A stretch of 64,000 nt of DNA, from assembly GCA_015832175.1 (NCBI GenBank), contig WJXW01000003.1:3658001-3722000 (forward strand), read 5' to 3'. Below the pieces are notes generated by a model, which saw only the letters and a list, made by a program, of their open reading frames with translations, did no database searches and was not told the origin of the DNA. Shown here piece by piece: positions 20,891 to 32,675 of this stretch; position 1 is the stretch's first letter, and the number at the start of each line of letters is the position of its first letter. This DNA comes from Paraphaeosphaeria minitans (taxonomy: Eukaryota; Ascomycota; Dothideomycetes; Pleosporales; Didymosphaeriaceae). Position numbers and translations under genes: made by a program.

Positions 20891-23255
20891 CTAGTACCCG
20901 CCATATACGGGGACAGCGGGAGCCGCCGATGAAACGACTGGCTTGGACGCGGTGGCCTCAGGGGTAGGCTTGGTTCGCGTGAGGAACCCGCTAGGAGCAG
21001 GGAAGCTTGGTCGACCACCAAAGCCCGAGGGACGAGGTCGGCCACCGAAACCACCACTGGGGAACGGGAACCAACCGCTAGGGAAGTTACCAGTGGGGTT
21101 TGGTCGGTGGGGATGACGACCAGTGTGAGACACGATAGGGTAAGGAGAGTTGCCAGAAGATGGGGCTTTGGAGGCGAGCGCGGTGGGTTCAGCCGGCTGG
21201 GCGGCGGACGACGGCGTCACGGTCTGGAGATGTTAGCTTTGCCCACTACACGTGAATACATGGCTGACTCACAACAGTGACAACTTCCTTCTGGGTAACT
21301 GTCGTAGCGGTGACGGGCAAGCAAACGTCTAAGCTCGAGCTAATGGTTGGTGCTGGGACGACAGAGTCGATGACTGAAGCCGGAATTGAGGCAGTAGCGA
21401 CGGAAGCTGTGCTTGACTGGACGAGGATTGAGCTCTGGAAAGCGGCGCTGTCCGTGGTCGTGGGCACGGGAGTGATGTCAGTCGCGCTGGCAGAGGCGGT
21501 AGGTACACGAGAGCTTTCAAAAACAAAGGATGGCAGCGCACTTTCGGCATAGCCTGCGGCAGCAGTAGAGGATGCGACCGGCACGGCAGCAGGAGAGGAT
21601 ACGGCCGAGGCAGCAGCAGAGGATACGGCCGGAGCAGTAGCAGAGGATACGGCCGGAGCAGCAGCAGAGGTCTCGGTGATAGGGGCAGCGGTTGAGCTAG
21701 CTACCTCAAGATCCGTAGCCGCGTCCGAAACAGAGGCCTTGGCCGAGGACTGAGCATGCGAAGGGGTGGGAGCCTTGCTGGAGGCAGCGAGAGCGGTGGA
21801 TGTAGCAGCAGCCGAGGCGATAGCGGAAGTGGAGCTGGCAGAGCCAGAGCTGGACCCGCCGTTGCTCATGCAGGCAAAGCTCATCTTGGAGACGCTGGCC
21901 GCCTGGCTGCCAGCATTGAGGCTCCAGTCCATATCGACGTAAGGCCAGCAGATGCTGCCATCGCTCATTGTAACCATGTCACCGGCGACGTAGACGTTGT
22001 TGCTCTGGACGGCCTCGCCGACCTTCTCGCCGTTGTTGACAAGCTGGAAATAAGAGCCAGTGAAAGTGCCCTCGCAGCCGAAAGCAACGAGCGGGCAGTC
22101 AGGCTCAGCAATCTCCTCCCAAGTAACGAGAGCATTGCTCTTGTCAAATGCAGCGACGTGAGCGTTCGAGTGATCGGCGGTGCCAGTGGTCATCCAGTTT
22201 ACCTGAGCATCGCCTGAGCCACCAAGTACCTGAGTAGCTTGATCGCCGATGAGGGTGTTCTTGTCTGAGAAGCGGGCAATAGCGACGTTGCGGTTGGCGG
22301 TACGGTTTAGTGAGTGGGTGTAGGGGGCGCCGAGCCAGTCGTTCGTGGTCAGGTCTTTCGCACCTTTGGAGACCCAAGCGAAGATGTACTCGTCGCTGCC
22401 AACGAAGCGTGCGAGACTGCTGTACGAACCACTCATTCCACCCATAGGCTCATTGGACGCACCGTTTGTAGTGTTCTCGTTGCTGATTCTGACTCCAGAC
22501 ATGTATTGAGTCTCAGTGTTGAGCCAGATGTTGCCCTGGTCTTCAGCACAGATACTGGCGAATGGAGCCTCATCGGCGGCCTCGAACGCGATTCCGGTAT
22601 TGTGGGAGCACCCGAAGCCGTCGCTGGTAGCACCGGCAATGTTCTTGAGGGTACCATCATCGGAAACATACTGGACAGTGTCACCAAAGTGGCCACTGGC
22701 AGATCCGTCATAAGCCGTGACCACAAAGTAGGCGCCGTATATGTTTGCGGTCTCGGAGTATGCAAGGTCGCCGTTCAGGTCAGGCGATGCAGTGTGACCG
22801 CTGCTGTTCTCGACATCCGGTCCACCAAGGTAGGTCTTCCAAGACTGCTTGCCGGAAGTATAGCGGTAGAGTACGGCGACCGGGTCCGTTACACCCGAAA
22901 CCGCCTCGTTTGTAAGAAGAGCGAAGCCATCATTGTGGGCTACAAGTCCACCGGCCTCTTTCCCAGTGCTCACGGAGACGGCGTTGCCGACGGCAGCGAA
23001 AGTGGATGGGTCGACCTGCTGGATGTGAACACCAGTCTCGCTGGCGTCTAGATACGCTAGGTAAGCGGATTTGCCATCCGGGGATACGGAAAAAGGTGTG
23101 CGGCGATGGTGGGGGTAGCCAGTCCAATAAGCATCCTTGATCGGATTGAAACTAGACGAGAGCGATAGAGACCCAACGTGCGTTTGGAGGCTGCTCGCCG
23201 AAATTGCCGATGCTACGGTCGTGAAGAGAGAAAGAGCGAAAGTCGAGTGCAACAT
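20891..23255 (-). CDS. Large secreted Ser/Ala-rich extracellular protein
   Basis: Unrecognised extracellular protein of about 780 residues. Exons are 23255-21273 and 21223-20891 (intron 21224-21272, donor GTGAGT). The signal peptide is MLHSTFALSLFTTVASAISA. Residues about 20-480 form a globular domain with repeated beta-rich phrases (FSVSPDGKSAYLAYLD, ARFVGSDEYIFAWVSK, NALVTWEE), which could be a beta-propeller; that is a guess from texture. From about residue 485 comes a mucin-like Ser/Ala/Thr/Val stretch with imperfect AVSSAAA-type repeats. The C-terminus, encoded by the last exon, is Pro/Gly/Phe-rich (FPSGGFGGRPRPSGFGGRP). No GPI signal is evident, so it may be wall-bound or free. Neighbours are other secreted proteins. 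Confidence 0.8.
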
Positions 23256-23895
23256 GATGCAGTCGAGTCAGATATACAAAAGAATGACAAGAAACCAACG
23301 ACCAGCGGTTCCCAAAAGAGTGACAGAAACGAAAAAATTCCAAAAGCTCGTGAGGAGGGATATACATAAAGGCTTCGCACACCATTTATATCAATTCTAC
23401 TACGTATTGCGTGTTCGCATCGCGCCAGGCGATTCCAGACCAGGATTCTGGTCTGACCGCTAACGACATGGCGGGCACAGCGCCGTCTGTTTATTAAACG
23501 GGTGCACCTGGGGGCTCCTATTTCCACATTGCGGGAAGAATCGTCGTTGTTCAATGGTGGAAAGTTCTGCAGGGTGATTGCATCTGTTTCATGACGTTTC
23601 GCTAGATGGAGATCACACGTGACGTGCTGCGGCTGGTGCCCGATTGCCGGGGCCGGGCCTGGTCTCATTTAAACTCATGCATGTTGCACTTCATCCTCGT
23701 TTGCACGCCGGAAGACGTCGGTCCCCGCCGCAAATGTGCCTAAGCGATACCAGCAGCCCGGATTTTGACATGCAAGCTCAAGAACGAGACTTGATATCCA
23801 TGTGTCATGTCGAGCGACGCACAAGCAAAGCACAGACGCCTTGACGCCGCACTGCGCCCTTCGGATGGATCGTGCCGTGCGGCTGGAGAAAACCC
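23256..23895. other. Promoter side and spacer
   Basis: Upstream region of the minus-strand secreted gene up to the HET relic. No additional gene seen. Confidence 0.5.
23385..23390 (-). promoter_or_regulatory. TATA box of the Ser/Ala-rich protein gene
   Basis: TATAAA on the minus strand, about 130 bases before ATG 23255. Confidence 0.45.
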
Positions 23896-25714
23896 CTATA
23901 GCGTCTTCCACGAGTGAACAATCGTTTGGATAGTGGTCGCACTAGTACCCTTCATGAGCAAGACATGTTTCCAGAGACGTTCTCTTTGCGTAGTGAGCAA
24001 TGTTTCATGCATGAAGGGGCCGCGTACACGAATTGATGCATCCGACAAGACACCTAGCGGATTGAGTGATGACAGAAAGAGATGAAGCGACCAGGGTGAT
24101 CGATGACACAACAGATTGACACTCCTCTTGACCTGGATATACGAAGGCAACGGGGCATCTAAGCTGGCCCATGAGAACGACGGGAGTCGATACATGTCCG
24201 GGGAGAAGCAATGCGCGTCGGCGGTGGAAGTCGTTGACCACAAGAGGCCCAATGCCAGTTTTGCTTTCACATAACCCAGCACAGTATTTGGACGATGTGA
24301 CTTTCTGTATTTTACCAGCAATTCCCGATATCGCTGGTAACTTGTCATTCAGGTGTGTCAAGTTTCTCTGAGAGTACTGTACCACGACACGGTGCCACGC
24401 GGCTCAGATCGCTTCAGGCTGCTTGTTCAACTTCGCCATCGCCTCCGGGATCATTGCAGGCGTGGTAGGCAGTGGTTTTCGTGATGGTGCGCGCTCGCAG
24501 CTGAATGAGGTTTTGCACTCAAAGAGCAATTTTGTCTTTGTGTAGTGAAAAAACCTCGTACTGAGAACACGCTCCTATAATGCCCACACCCTAGTGGTCA
24601 ATGGTCCAACGAGAGTAGCGGGTTCTTCTTTATCTCTCGGATGACGGTCTCCTGCTCTTCTCGCGCGAATTTTCAACTAGTCACCTGCTATGTTCTCAAA
24701 ATCGAGTTTTACAGGCTTCTCTCGATCACTCAAGGGGCGGGAAGCGCCGTGGGGCGAAGCAGACGGAGCACAGCTATCGTGAATAAGCATTTTCATTGAT
24801 ACTCCCCATCTTGAAAGATTCAGTCTCCCAGTCACGAGCTGAGTCTTGTATGATGCAAAGTGAATCGATCCAAATATAGTGTAGCCCTATTTGTCGTACG
24901 ATTATGGTGGCATCTTGGAACGACGGTGGTAAGGAGTTGAAAAGAGTCGCGAGACAACTTGCTCCAATTTACTTTGGTAGTTTTAAGGGGCGAACTGGTG
25001 CCCTGACAGTGAGAGAGGGCCACGTACTCTTAAGCCTTCCCTTGAGTGTTGATTAGACGAATGGGTGCAGTAGCACGTCCGACGTTAAGTATTCGCTTCG
25101 GCGTAGAAGCAGACGACTTCCGAGGTGGATCACATGCTCCGTGTTTGGAATTGGTAAGGCAATCATGAACACACCTTCGCGATCGTCTAGGCCAAAATTC
25201 AGAGGAATTCGGCGAGCGGTTCCTAGAGTTGACCAACTCCGCGTAGCTGCTTTTTGTCAGTCGCATACAGGAAGATTACCACAGCTGCTGTTCAGTCTGG
25301 GAAAGCGTGCTATCAAAGCCAGCGTGTGCATCTTGAGTAAGCAAACTTACGTTTAGTAGTGTAAACACTCACAACTTCACCTTTCTAGGCTTCTTGATCC
25401 AGACCTACTTCTATGGTTCTTTTCTTCTTTATTCAGATGTTGACTCTGTGCCTAATTCCTCTCCAATCGCTAAAGAATGCGCCTAGCGATTGACATAAAA
25501 CGTTGCAAAAGCGACACCCACCTTCTTTTGCCAATCTAATCTTCGACAATTCGAACGCATCTATGTCCAGAGACAGGCTCGCAAGAGGCCCTTCTGTACG
25601 TTCCGTGAGGTACACACAACCAACATGGTCGCGCGGATCCAAATTATGGCAAATCTTACAGATGTTGCGGCGTGGTTGGACAACTGCTTTTCGGAGTGGC
25701 TTCTTAGGTGGCAT
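23896..25714 (-). pseudogene. HET-domain (heterokaryon incompatibility) gene relic
   Basis: Pieces of one HET-type protein lie in the right order on the minus strand but in different frames. At 25714-25433 is an N-terminus with two Cys pairs (ICKIC, GCRFC). At 25266-25030 comes RILNVG. At 25023 to about 24840 come the core ALSHC and WSKLSRDS, and, after a frame change, YIWIDSLCIIQD (about 24885-24841). At 24385-23896 come YSQRNLTHLNDKLPAISGIAG, LPSFSWASLD and a C-terminal VRG motif. Family members use ALSYCWG, WIDxLCI, KLPALSG and SWSWAS at these places. Many stops and frame changes separate the pieces, and AT-rich decay is evident near 24400-24830. It is almost certainly dead. HET genes normally control non-self recognition at hyphal fusion. 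Confidence 0.8.
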
Positions 25715-26700
25715 CACAACAGTAAAACAAACGAATCAGGTCCGCCGACGAGAGCATCTGTATCGGACTGGCTAAAGCGATTGAGAGAGGGTAAGATGAA
25801 AAGATTGCTGGTTCAAAGGATAACGTCGTCCTAATCATAAAGGTTCAGGTTCGTGGGAGCGCGGCGTGCAAAGAACCGCCCCAAACACTATCGCTTGAAT
25901 AAGCTTAGCGTATCCGCTAAACGTCAGACAGGGGCAACGACCACAGCTGGCCCTCGACGGTCGCCAAAGTGTCATGGACATGAACAAAATGCGCCTACAA
26001 CAGTCTTTGCTAGCTAAGAGCACGTGGGTAAGCGGATGTGTTGCATCCGACGTTATAATAGCTCCCGGCTCGCCTACAAGGTCACAACCCAGGTGCCATA
26101 CAGGAACCTCAACAGTCCGCGATCATTGTCCCTGCAGTGAACTGAATACCTACACGATACCAAAAATAAATGGGAGCGTCACGCCTAGCAGGACCAGCAA
26201 TCCTACCATAAGAGATGCACTCCTAGAGCCTCACCCTGGCGGTTCTGGCCTTCTCCAATGTGATTGGTCACCACCTCATCCTGTGGGCCAGGCGCTTCGC
26301 ACCGACCAGGAGAGAAAGCAATCACGAAACTTACCGTGGCTTGTGCATACCGCTCTCGTCGTCTCAGAGGCCGAACGCGTGGTAAGTTCTGGGCACAGCG
26401 GCTGCGTGGTCGACAACGAGACGTGGCTTGCTTTCGGCGGATCATTATAGCGGACTTGAGCGTCACTGGTTGGTTGATGGTTTGAGGCTGAAGTTTCGAG
26501 CTTCATGCTGTTCTTCAAGTCATGACAGGCAACACTCGCGGACGGCGTACAAAAGGCCCTCAGTATCTCCTGGTGGAGTTTCTGTCTCACTAAAAGCAGT
26601 TCTATTTTCCTACCCACCTTGATTTCCTTTCCTGTTGTCTTCTTTCTTCACTTCTCTTCAACAAAATCCTTCCATTAGCGATTCCATTGTCTTGTTCGCC
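25715..26700. other. Intergenic, no gene supported
   Basis: Several open frames occur on both strands without recognisable domains. The last 80 bases are the pyrimidine-rich leader of the next gene. Confidence 0.5.
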
Positions 26701-27375
26701 ATGTACACCAATTTCTTCTCCCTCACCCTGATTCTGCCGGCAGTCCTCGGAGCCGAGTTCTCCCAGATCATCGCCCACGACTTCAGCGCCATGCTCCGCC
26801 GGAGCAACGCCCTCACAAAACGCCAAGGCTACTACCCATCATCCCAACCCTGCGGCTCCGGAACCACCTGCGCAGAAGCGTGCGGCGCAGGGCAAGTCGA
26901 GTGCCCCGCCGACGCCGGCCGCGGCGTCTGTTTCGACCCCTCACAATCCCAATGCTGTCCCGACGGGTCTGGCTACTCTTGCGACAGCGGGTACTTTTGC
27001 TCCTCGGACGGCCGGGGGAACACTTATTGCTGCCCCAACGGTATGGACCTGGGTGCCTGCGCGGAAGCGTATTCGCTTACCGTCTCGCTCGTCAGCCAAA
27101 CGGGGACCATAGATGTCCCCTTGCAAACTGAGATTGCGACCGCCATACCGACTTCCGAAACCCTGGTATACATCGCCAGCATTCCACCCCAATATTCTTC
27201 TCTGGTGGAAGAAGCTAGCCTTCCCACCACGACTGTATCTGTGTCTGCTGGAAATGGCACATACGCGACAGGTTCGCCGCCCGTTGAGTTTGCTGGCGTT
27301 GCTACGAAGACGGAACTAGCTGGTATAGTGGTTTTCGCTGGTCTTGCGGTATTCGTGGGCGTGCTTGTGAGTTAG
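26701..27375 (+). CDS. Granulin-like Cys-rich GPI-anchored protein
   Basis: Secreted, probably GPI-anchored surface protein of 224 residues, single exon, function unknown. I chose ATG 26701 because it opens a signal peptide (MYTNFFSLTLILPAVLGAE); the frame is open further upstream but without a better start. A Lys-Arg site (LTKRQ) precedes a compact Cys-rich module with granulin-like spacing: CGSGTTCAEACG, GVCFDPSQSQCCPDGSGYSC, GYFCSSDG and TYCCPNG. Proteins of this build occur in many filamentous fungi (often labelled 'CRoW domain'). A Thr/Ser/Val-rich linker follows. The last 20 residues (AGIVVFAGLAVFVGVLVS) are a hydrophobic tail with small residues before it, as in GPI signals. Confidence 0.8.
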   Translation: MYTNFFSLTLILPAVLGAEFSQIIAHDFSAMLRRSNALTKRQGYYPSSQPCGSGTTCAEACGAGQVECPADAGRGVCFDPSQSQCCPDGSGYSCDSGYFCSSDGRGNTYCCPNGMDLGACAEAYSLTVSLVSQTGTIDVPLQTEIATAIPTSETLVYIASIPPQYSSLVEEASLPTTTVSVSAGNGTYATGSPPVEFAGVATKTELAGIVVFAGLAVFVGVLVS

Positions 27376-27590
27376 ATGTCTCAGCAAAGGGAGTTGGTCG
27401 TGGGGTTTTTGGCGACGCATGTTGATGTGCTCCCATCACCCAAACATAACGAAAAGTTCAAAATAAAATGCGCCTCTGCACGGAGCAAGCCAAAGTTTCA
27501 GGCATCCAAGTTCCCTCCAATGTCTTACAACGGACGACTCCAACGCAGCATGTGTTGCACTTGGTGGAGCAAGCATCAATTATCATTACT

Positions 27591-30140
27591 TTAACATATC
27601 ATGACATACCATACTCCAACCAAGCCCACAACTAATGCCTTGTTCCACCCTATCCTCCCCGCCGCACCAGGGAATTCCTCGGCACCGGTCTCGGACGGAC
27701 CCGCCCCTGTAGAAGTCGCCTCTCCATCACTTGAAGGATCCAACGTGACCGGTACAGTGGAAGTCTGTCCATCAACGACTACGACAACACCAGTAGAGCC
27801 AACAGAGTACACGGTCCCGTCGATGGTGACTGCAGGGTCGCCAGGGGTAAGCGTGGTTCCGGGACCAAACACCACACTGCCGCTCGTGATAGTGAAGACC
27901 TCGTCGCCAACAGTGACAGCAGTCGGGGCCGCAACGCCGGTGGGGATGGCTATCGTCGACGTACCCTCGTCTCCAACGACCACCACCCCAGAAGATCCCA
28001 TGCTCAGCGTAGTGCCGTCGATGACAACCGGGGCGGCGCCTGGTGTCAGGGTCGTTCCGCTCAAGACGACAGAGCTGGCGGATGGGCCGATGACGATGGG
28101 CGCGCCGCTGGGACCGATGGGCACGGTGATGGGCTCGTTGCCAAGCGGGATCTCGGTGCTTGTTTCCGGGGTGATGATTGTGAGGCCGCCGGTGCCGATG
28201 GAGAACGTGGAGGAGCCGGTGATGACGGGAGCGCCGCCGCTGGTCAGAGTCATGCCAGGGTTAACGATGAGGCCACCGGTTGGGTTCACAGGGATGACGT
28301 TGGAACCGACGGTGATGCCTTGTCGAGTGGGGTTGGCTGCCGGGTTGGTGACCGAGTCTGGGCCAGTGCCGGGGTTTTGCGGATTGTTTGGCGAGGGGGG
28401 TTGAGTGTTCCCGGGGGCGGGATTTGTAGGATCATCGGGTGAAGGATTTTGAGGGTCCGCAGGAGAAGGGTCCTGAGGGTTGTTTGGAGATGGGTTGTTT
28501 GGAGATGGGTCCTGAGGGTTGTTTGGAGATGGGTCCTGAGGGTCGTTTGGAGACGGATCTTGGGGAGTGCTAGGATCAGACACCTGCGGCTCTGAAGGAA
28601 TTCGCGTCCTAGTTGGATCCTGAGGCCGCGGAGAAGACGCCGGATCCTGGGGATTACTTGCACTCCGTGTCGGCTGTGGTGCTGAAGTGTTAGGAGGGAT
28701 ATCGTCGTTACTAGATTGTCCAGGAGTGGCAGAGACAATAGGTTCAGGTGAGGTTGTGGTGGGGTCCGTGGGGGGGGATGAAGTCAAAAAGTTGGGGACA
28801 CCCTTTAATGCGATTGGCGGATCGAACAAAGCATACTTGTCGTAACTGCAGCTGGCCCAATTGGGGTCGAGCTGACGAATTTGGCCAGGCATCAAGATTG
28901 CGGGCTGGTAACTAGGTTTCGTTAGGTCTTATTTCCACATGCGATGAGGCAGCGCTCGTTGGGCTGGGACATACTGGCCAGGGATGACCTCTGTACAGCC
29001 AACATGATTGTTCCAGCAGCCCGATTGACCCATGTACGCACTCCACGGTATAGGGTCATTGAAATCCTCGTATCTTAGGGAATATGCGATCATGTTATGC
29101 GGATAAGCGATAACGCTGTAAACATCCGAGGACGCCATGGCGACGATCTGAGGCTTCTGATACTTTGGCAGGATCCTTTTTCTGCAGTTGTCGTACACGT
29201 ACGGATCCTTCATAGACATGTACACATTTCCCTCGTACATTGTAACACCGTTGACGACAGTGGAAGAGCCAGTTGTAACCTCCGTATAGGCTGGGCCAAG
29301 TCAGAACACTTCATGCAAGAATCAAGAATATAATATCTGACTTACTGGTGTCCGGGTCTCCAGTCTTAGTTACTGAATTCTCGTAACCACCAAACGGCGT
29401 GTTGGCACACATATTACGGGATATATTATTTGTCACGGGATAGAAGTAGAAATCCATGGCGTCGTAGGAGAATGTGCATGCTGTCGATACGCAGCAGTCC
29501 GGGCTTTGGGGAGATGATATCGCCGTAGTGTCGCTCTGGAACTCATCTAAAGCAGACGAATAGCTTGTGATCAGGGAAGCGCAATCGCTGTTTGCGACAG
29601 TGCAGGTTGGCTCAGGTGGAGGAGGTACCGTAAAGATATTAGTTACCCCAGTTCGGCTGACATGACTTGTTGTGTTGACCAATTCAGCTGAACCACAATA
29701 TGAGATCGCACCGGGAGAGCTTCCACATGAGCTAGTGCAACTGTAAGAAAGCCTTGACTCTGTATAGTCGTATTCGGTGGTTGTCGTAACTTGCTCATAG
29801 TTTGCAGTATCGCGATGATATGAGCTCATAGCACTTTCATAGTCACTCGAAGACCGAATGCACGCTAGGGCAGGGTTGGTTGCCGCTGTATCGATCAACA
29901 CATGCTCGTCTACGCCATATACGTGCACGTTGACAAACCTGAGGCTGTCGCATTCAGTCTAACGCTCCCAGACGGTGTGATCGCATTGCTGGCGAGAGAA
30001 GAGCCCAAAGAACTCGTAGGCGGCGCTGTCGAATTTTGCAAGCCTGCCAAAGTCAGTGCAAACTCTGGACCCTTCCGATGCCACAACGTACCAGTCCGGC
30101 TTGCAAGACTCAGAAAGATCGTCTTCACTACCAACGACAT
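27591..30140 (-). CDS. 775-residue secreted repeat protein, probably GPI-anchored
   Basis: Extracellular protein of unknown function. Exons from the 5' end are 30140-30092, 30043-29939, 29885-29346, 29290-28971 and 28904-27591; all phases close. The second-to-last intron (28905-28970) has an unusual GTCCCA donor, so that junction is less sure. The signal-like start is MSLVVKTIFLSLAS. Residues about 50-340 form a Cys-containing domain. Next comes an Asn/Pro/Ser region with repeated DPSPNNPQ units, then a Thr/Val/Gly-rich beta-repeat array with two or three copies of a unit containing TLTPGxPAVxIDGTxxSxGSxGVVVV. This repeat is common in fungal surface proteins. The C-terminal WNKALVVGLVGVWYVMIC after small residues fits GPI attachment. 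Confidence 0.78.
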
Positions 30141-31446
30141 GCTTAACTACGATGTGCACTCGTGAAGGGCCTGGAAAGAGGGAGCACAACGCTAGATGTA
30201 CAGGACGTGCAGAGCCACGACTCATAAGAGGCTGGAACCACTGATCCCTGCGTTGCTGCCAACGTAACACATCAGCAATATTGCCTAGACATATCTTGAG
30301 TACATGGGCAACCTAGCTGGAAGTATCTCTAGCACCGGAGGCCTATCCGCGAAGGCGGTGGCGCTTCGGCGAACACCCCAGGAATCGCAGGCTGAATGTA
30401 GCAGAAATGCTTTTGATTTGCTAACCACGGCCGGTACAGTAGCGTCCGTCCGCATAAGCGCAGACAACGCGTCTTTGGGGTCCAAAATTGTTCCGAGCCA
30501 GTCATTTCATAGGGCGTAATTAAACTCAACCCTTTAGGAAGTAAGACTGCACATGAGTGCAGTTGCGAAGGCAATGCTTAGGCCTTGGCACTTGGCGGGA
30601 AGCTGAGAGGCGAGAAACATGTGCCTGTCGCAATCGTGTCCTATTGAAACCGGTGTCGAATTCTCGCGGAGCAGCATTTTGAGTTAACGCCACAATTATT
30701 GGACTGGATCTCGGAGGAGGCAAGATGTGGGTAGGTGCCGGCTTGTCGATCAAGGAACCGCAGGCCATTCTCCCGGCTGGGCTTGAGTCTTGAGCGCGGG
30801 GGCAGTTTAACAGCTCAGGTCAGGATTTGAGGTCTACATGCGGGTAGAACGGGTTGTTGAAACTACGCCTGGCTATTTTTCACGGCTTTTGGCCATCAGA
30901 CACGGGTCCTCATACACATTCTTAGGTAGCACTGCGCGAACACCAAGCCAGCTTCGGCTACGTACATGTCGGTGAGGTGTGCCCTGGATGAGATCGGCAA
31001 GTCACGAGCTGTGTACCCACAGGCAAAACCCTCTCTTCATGAATAGATTGTTTTCCCTCTCTGGCTGGCTACGCGCGCGCCAAGGTGGAAATAGTCGTGG
31101 TGAGGGCGGTCGCAGCGACCTTACCACTCGGCTTGCGAGTTATCTAGGTCCCCAGGATACTCACTGCGTGTTGTTCTCCTCTTGTGCACGCGTAGCTGGC
31201 ATTGCTCGCAATCATGGCCAAAAAGATCGCATAGACGAGTGCACGGAAAGATCATCCGTCCTAGGTCGGGTAGGTAAACCAGACAACTCTTATATTGTCG
31301 AGCCCTACCCTTCGATAATCAACATATCTCCACACGATGGGTATCAGGCCGTTGTATTTCGTCGGTAACAGGGAGGTCGAACGTTGGCGTTGCAAACCAA
31401 AGCACTAGCGGCCCGGGACCTAACACTGCACGTGATGCAAAATGAC

Positions 31447-31458
31447 GGAACGTTCTGG
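31447..31458 (+). promoter_or_regulatory. Heat-shock element
   Basis: GGAACGTTCTGG contains the inverted nGAAn pair of a heat-shock-factor site, about 170 bases before the TATA box of the small heat-shock gene. Confidence 0.5.
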
Positions 31459-31616
31459 CATCCCCGCGAACACTCGAGTAGTGTCTAGTAATCGAACCAC
31501 CACAAACATCGCAGAGCCGCCTCCACGCTTCGAGCATGCTCCACGCCCCTTACGAATCCAGCGATTTCTCATCCTCGCCCACGCAAGCAGCTGCTGCCTC
31601 GAGCCGTCGCCATGTC

Positions 31617-31623
31617 TATAAAA
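31617..31623 (+). promoter_or_regulatory. TATA box of the hsp30-like gene
   Basis: TATAAAA lies 162 bases before ATG 31785. It has the strong TATA expected of an inducible heat-shock gene. Confidence 0.6.
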
Positions 31624-31784
31624 GCGAGCTCCATGGTCCCCAGATGGAGCATCATCAGATTCTCAGATCAACACTTCAGATCTACAACACCATCTCGCAC
31701 TACTCTTGAGCCTCTTTGAGCCCCGGAATCAATTTCGTCGATCATCTTCACCGCAACTCCACTCCACCTAAGAGATCCACATCA

Positions 31785-32675
31785 ATGGCTTTCTTCCTCA
31801 CCCCCCGATTCGCACCCGCGTACACTGCGCCGCAATGCAACCCATGGGCCTCCGCTCCCCGACCGCAACAGTCCTACCGCCAGTTTGTGCGCCCCTCGTT
31901 CCCTTCGTTCGCACCATTCCTCAGCGACGTCGATGAAATCATCAACGCGCTCGATCAAGAGGCTCGACGCGAAGCGGCCCGTCGCGAAGCACACCGCCAG
32001 CGCCAGCAGCGCAAGCGCATCGTCCACGCACACTTCAATGTGCATGAACACCAAGGGGGATATCAAGTCGACGCTGAGATTCCCGGATTCCAGCAGGAGC
32101 ACATCGAAATTGAGGTGATGGACGATAACATCCTGAGGCTTTCGGGCAACACTGAGAGGAAGGCCGAGCCGCAGCCACAATTGACTGAGACTGCAACCGA
32201 GACACCGGCGATCGAGGCCGAGGCTCAACATGCGGTTATCGATGGCGTGGCCTTCAACGAGCCCGAGGAGGCTACTGCATCTGGTGCCGCTACTCCCACC
32301 CATTCCGACACCGAATCGCATAGATCCTACCAAGCTACCGTGGAAGATGACTTCGAAGACCTGGGTGCGGAAACTTCATCTACTATCTCTGCCCACACCG
32401 ACTCCGAAGCTCCCAAGGAGCACAGGGGCAAGGAGAAGGCTGTCCATGAAACCGCTACCACCAACACTGAGACCGCTGTCCAGCCTCAACCCGAAGCACC
32501 GGAAGAACAGCAACATCAAGTAGAATGGCAGTTTGACGGCTCCTTCGAGCGCACTTTCCGCTTCCCGGAGAGGATTGATGCTGCCAATGTGACAGCCAGC
32601 CTCAGGAACGGACTTCTCAGCATCAACATTCCTAAGGCGAAGGCCCCTGAGGCCAGGAGAATCCTGATCCAGTAG
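31785..32675 (+). CDS. hsp30: Hsp30/Hsp20-family small heat-shock protein
   Basis: Cytosolic holdase chaperone of the alpha-crystallin (Hsp20) family, 296 residues, no intron, as usual for heat-induced genes. ATG 31785 is in CAATGG context. The start of the alpha-crystallin domain is seen at residues about 80-120 (HAHFNVHEHQGGYQVDAEIP, EIEVMDDNILRLSG). It is then split by an acidic Glu/Thr/Ser-rich insert of about 110 residues. It resumes at EWQFDGSFERTFRFPERID and the conserved ASLRNGLLSINIPK. The C-terminal ILI is an I-x-I-type oligomerisation motif. Such an insert is typical of ascomycete Hsp30 proteins, and this one is long. A heat-shock element and strong TATA box lie upstream. Confidence 0.93.
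   Translation: MAFFLTPRFAPAYTAPQCNPWASAPRPQQSYRQFVRPSFPSFAPFLSDVDEIINALDQEARREAARREAHRQRQQRKRIVHAHFNVHEHQGGYQVDAEIPGFQQEHIEIEVMDDNILRLSGNTERKAEPQPQLTETATETPAIEAEAQHAVIDGVAFNEPEEATASGAATPTHSDTESHRSYQATVEDDFEDLGAETSSTISAHTDSEAPKEHRGKEKAVHETATTNTETAVQPQPEAPEEQQHQVEWQFDGSFERTFRFPERIDAANVTASLRNGLLSINIPKAKAPEARRILIQ

Larger units (their letters stand above)
30141..31784. other. Long intergenic region
   Basis: Upstream regions of two divergent genes. The distal part holds no supported gene. Bases 31440-31784 are the heat-shock-type promoter described separately. Confidence 0.5.

Noticed and set aside
24400..24830. Separate small genes in the middle of the HET relic
   Set aside because: The fragments follow the order of a HET protein and contain frequent stops, so decay of one gene explains them better.
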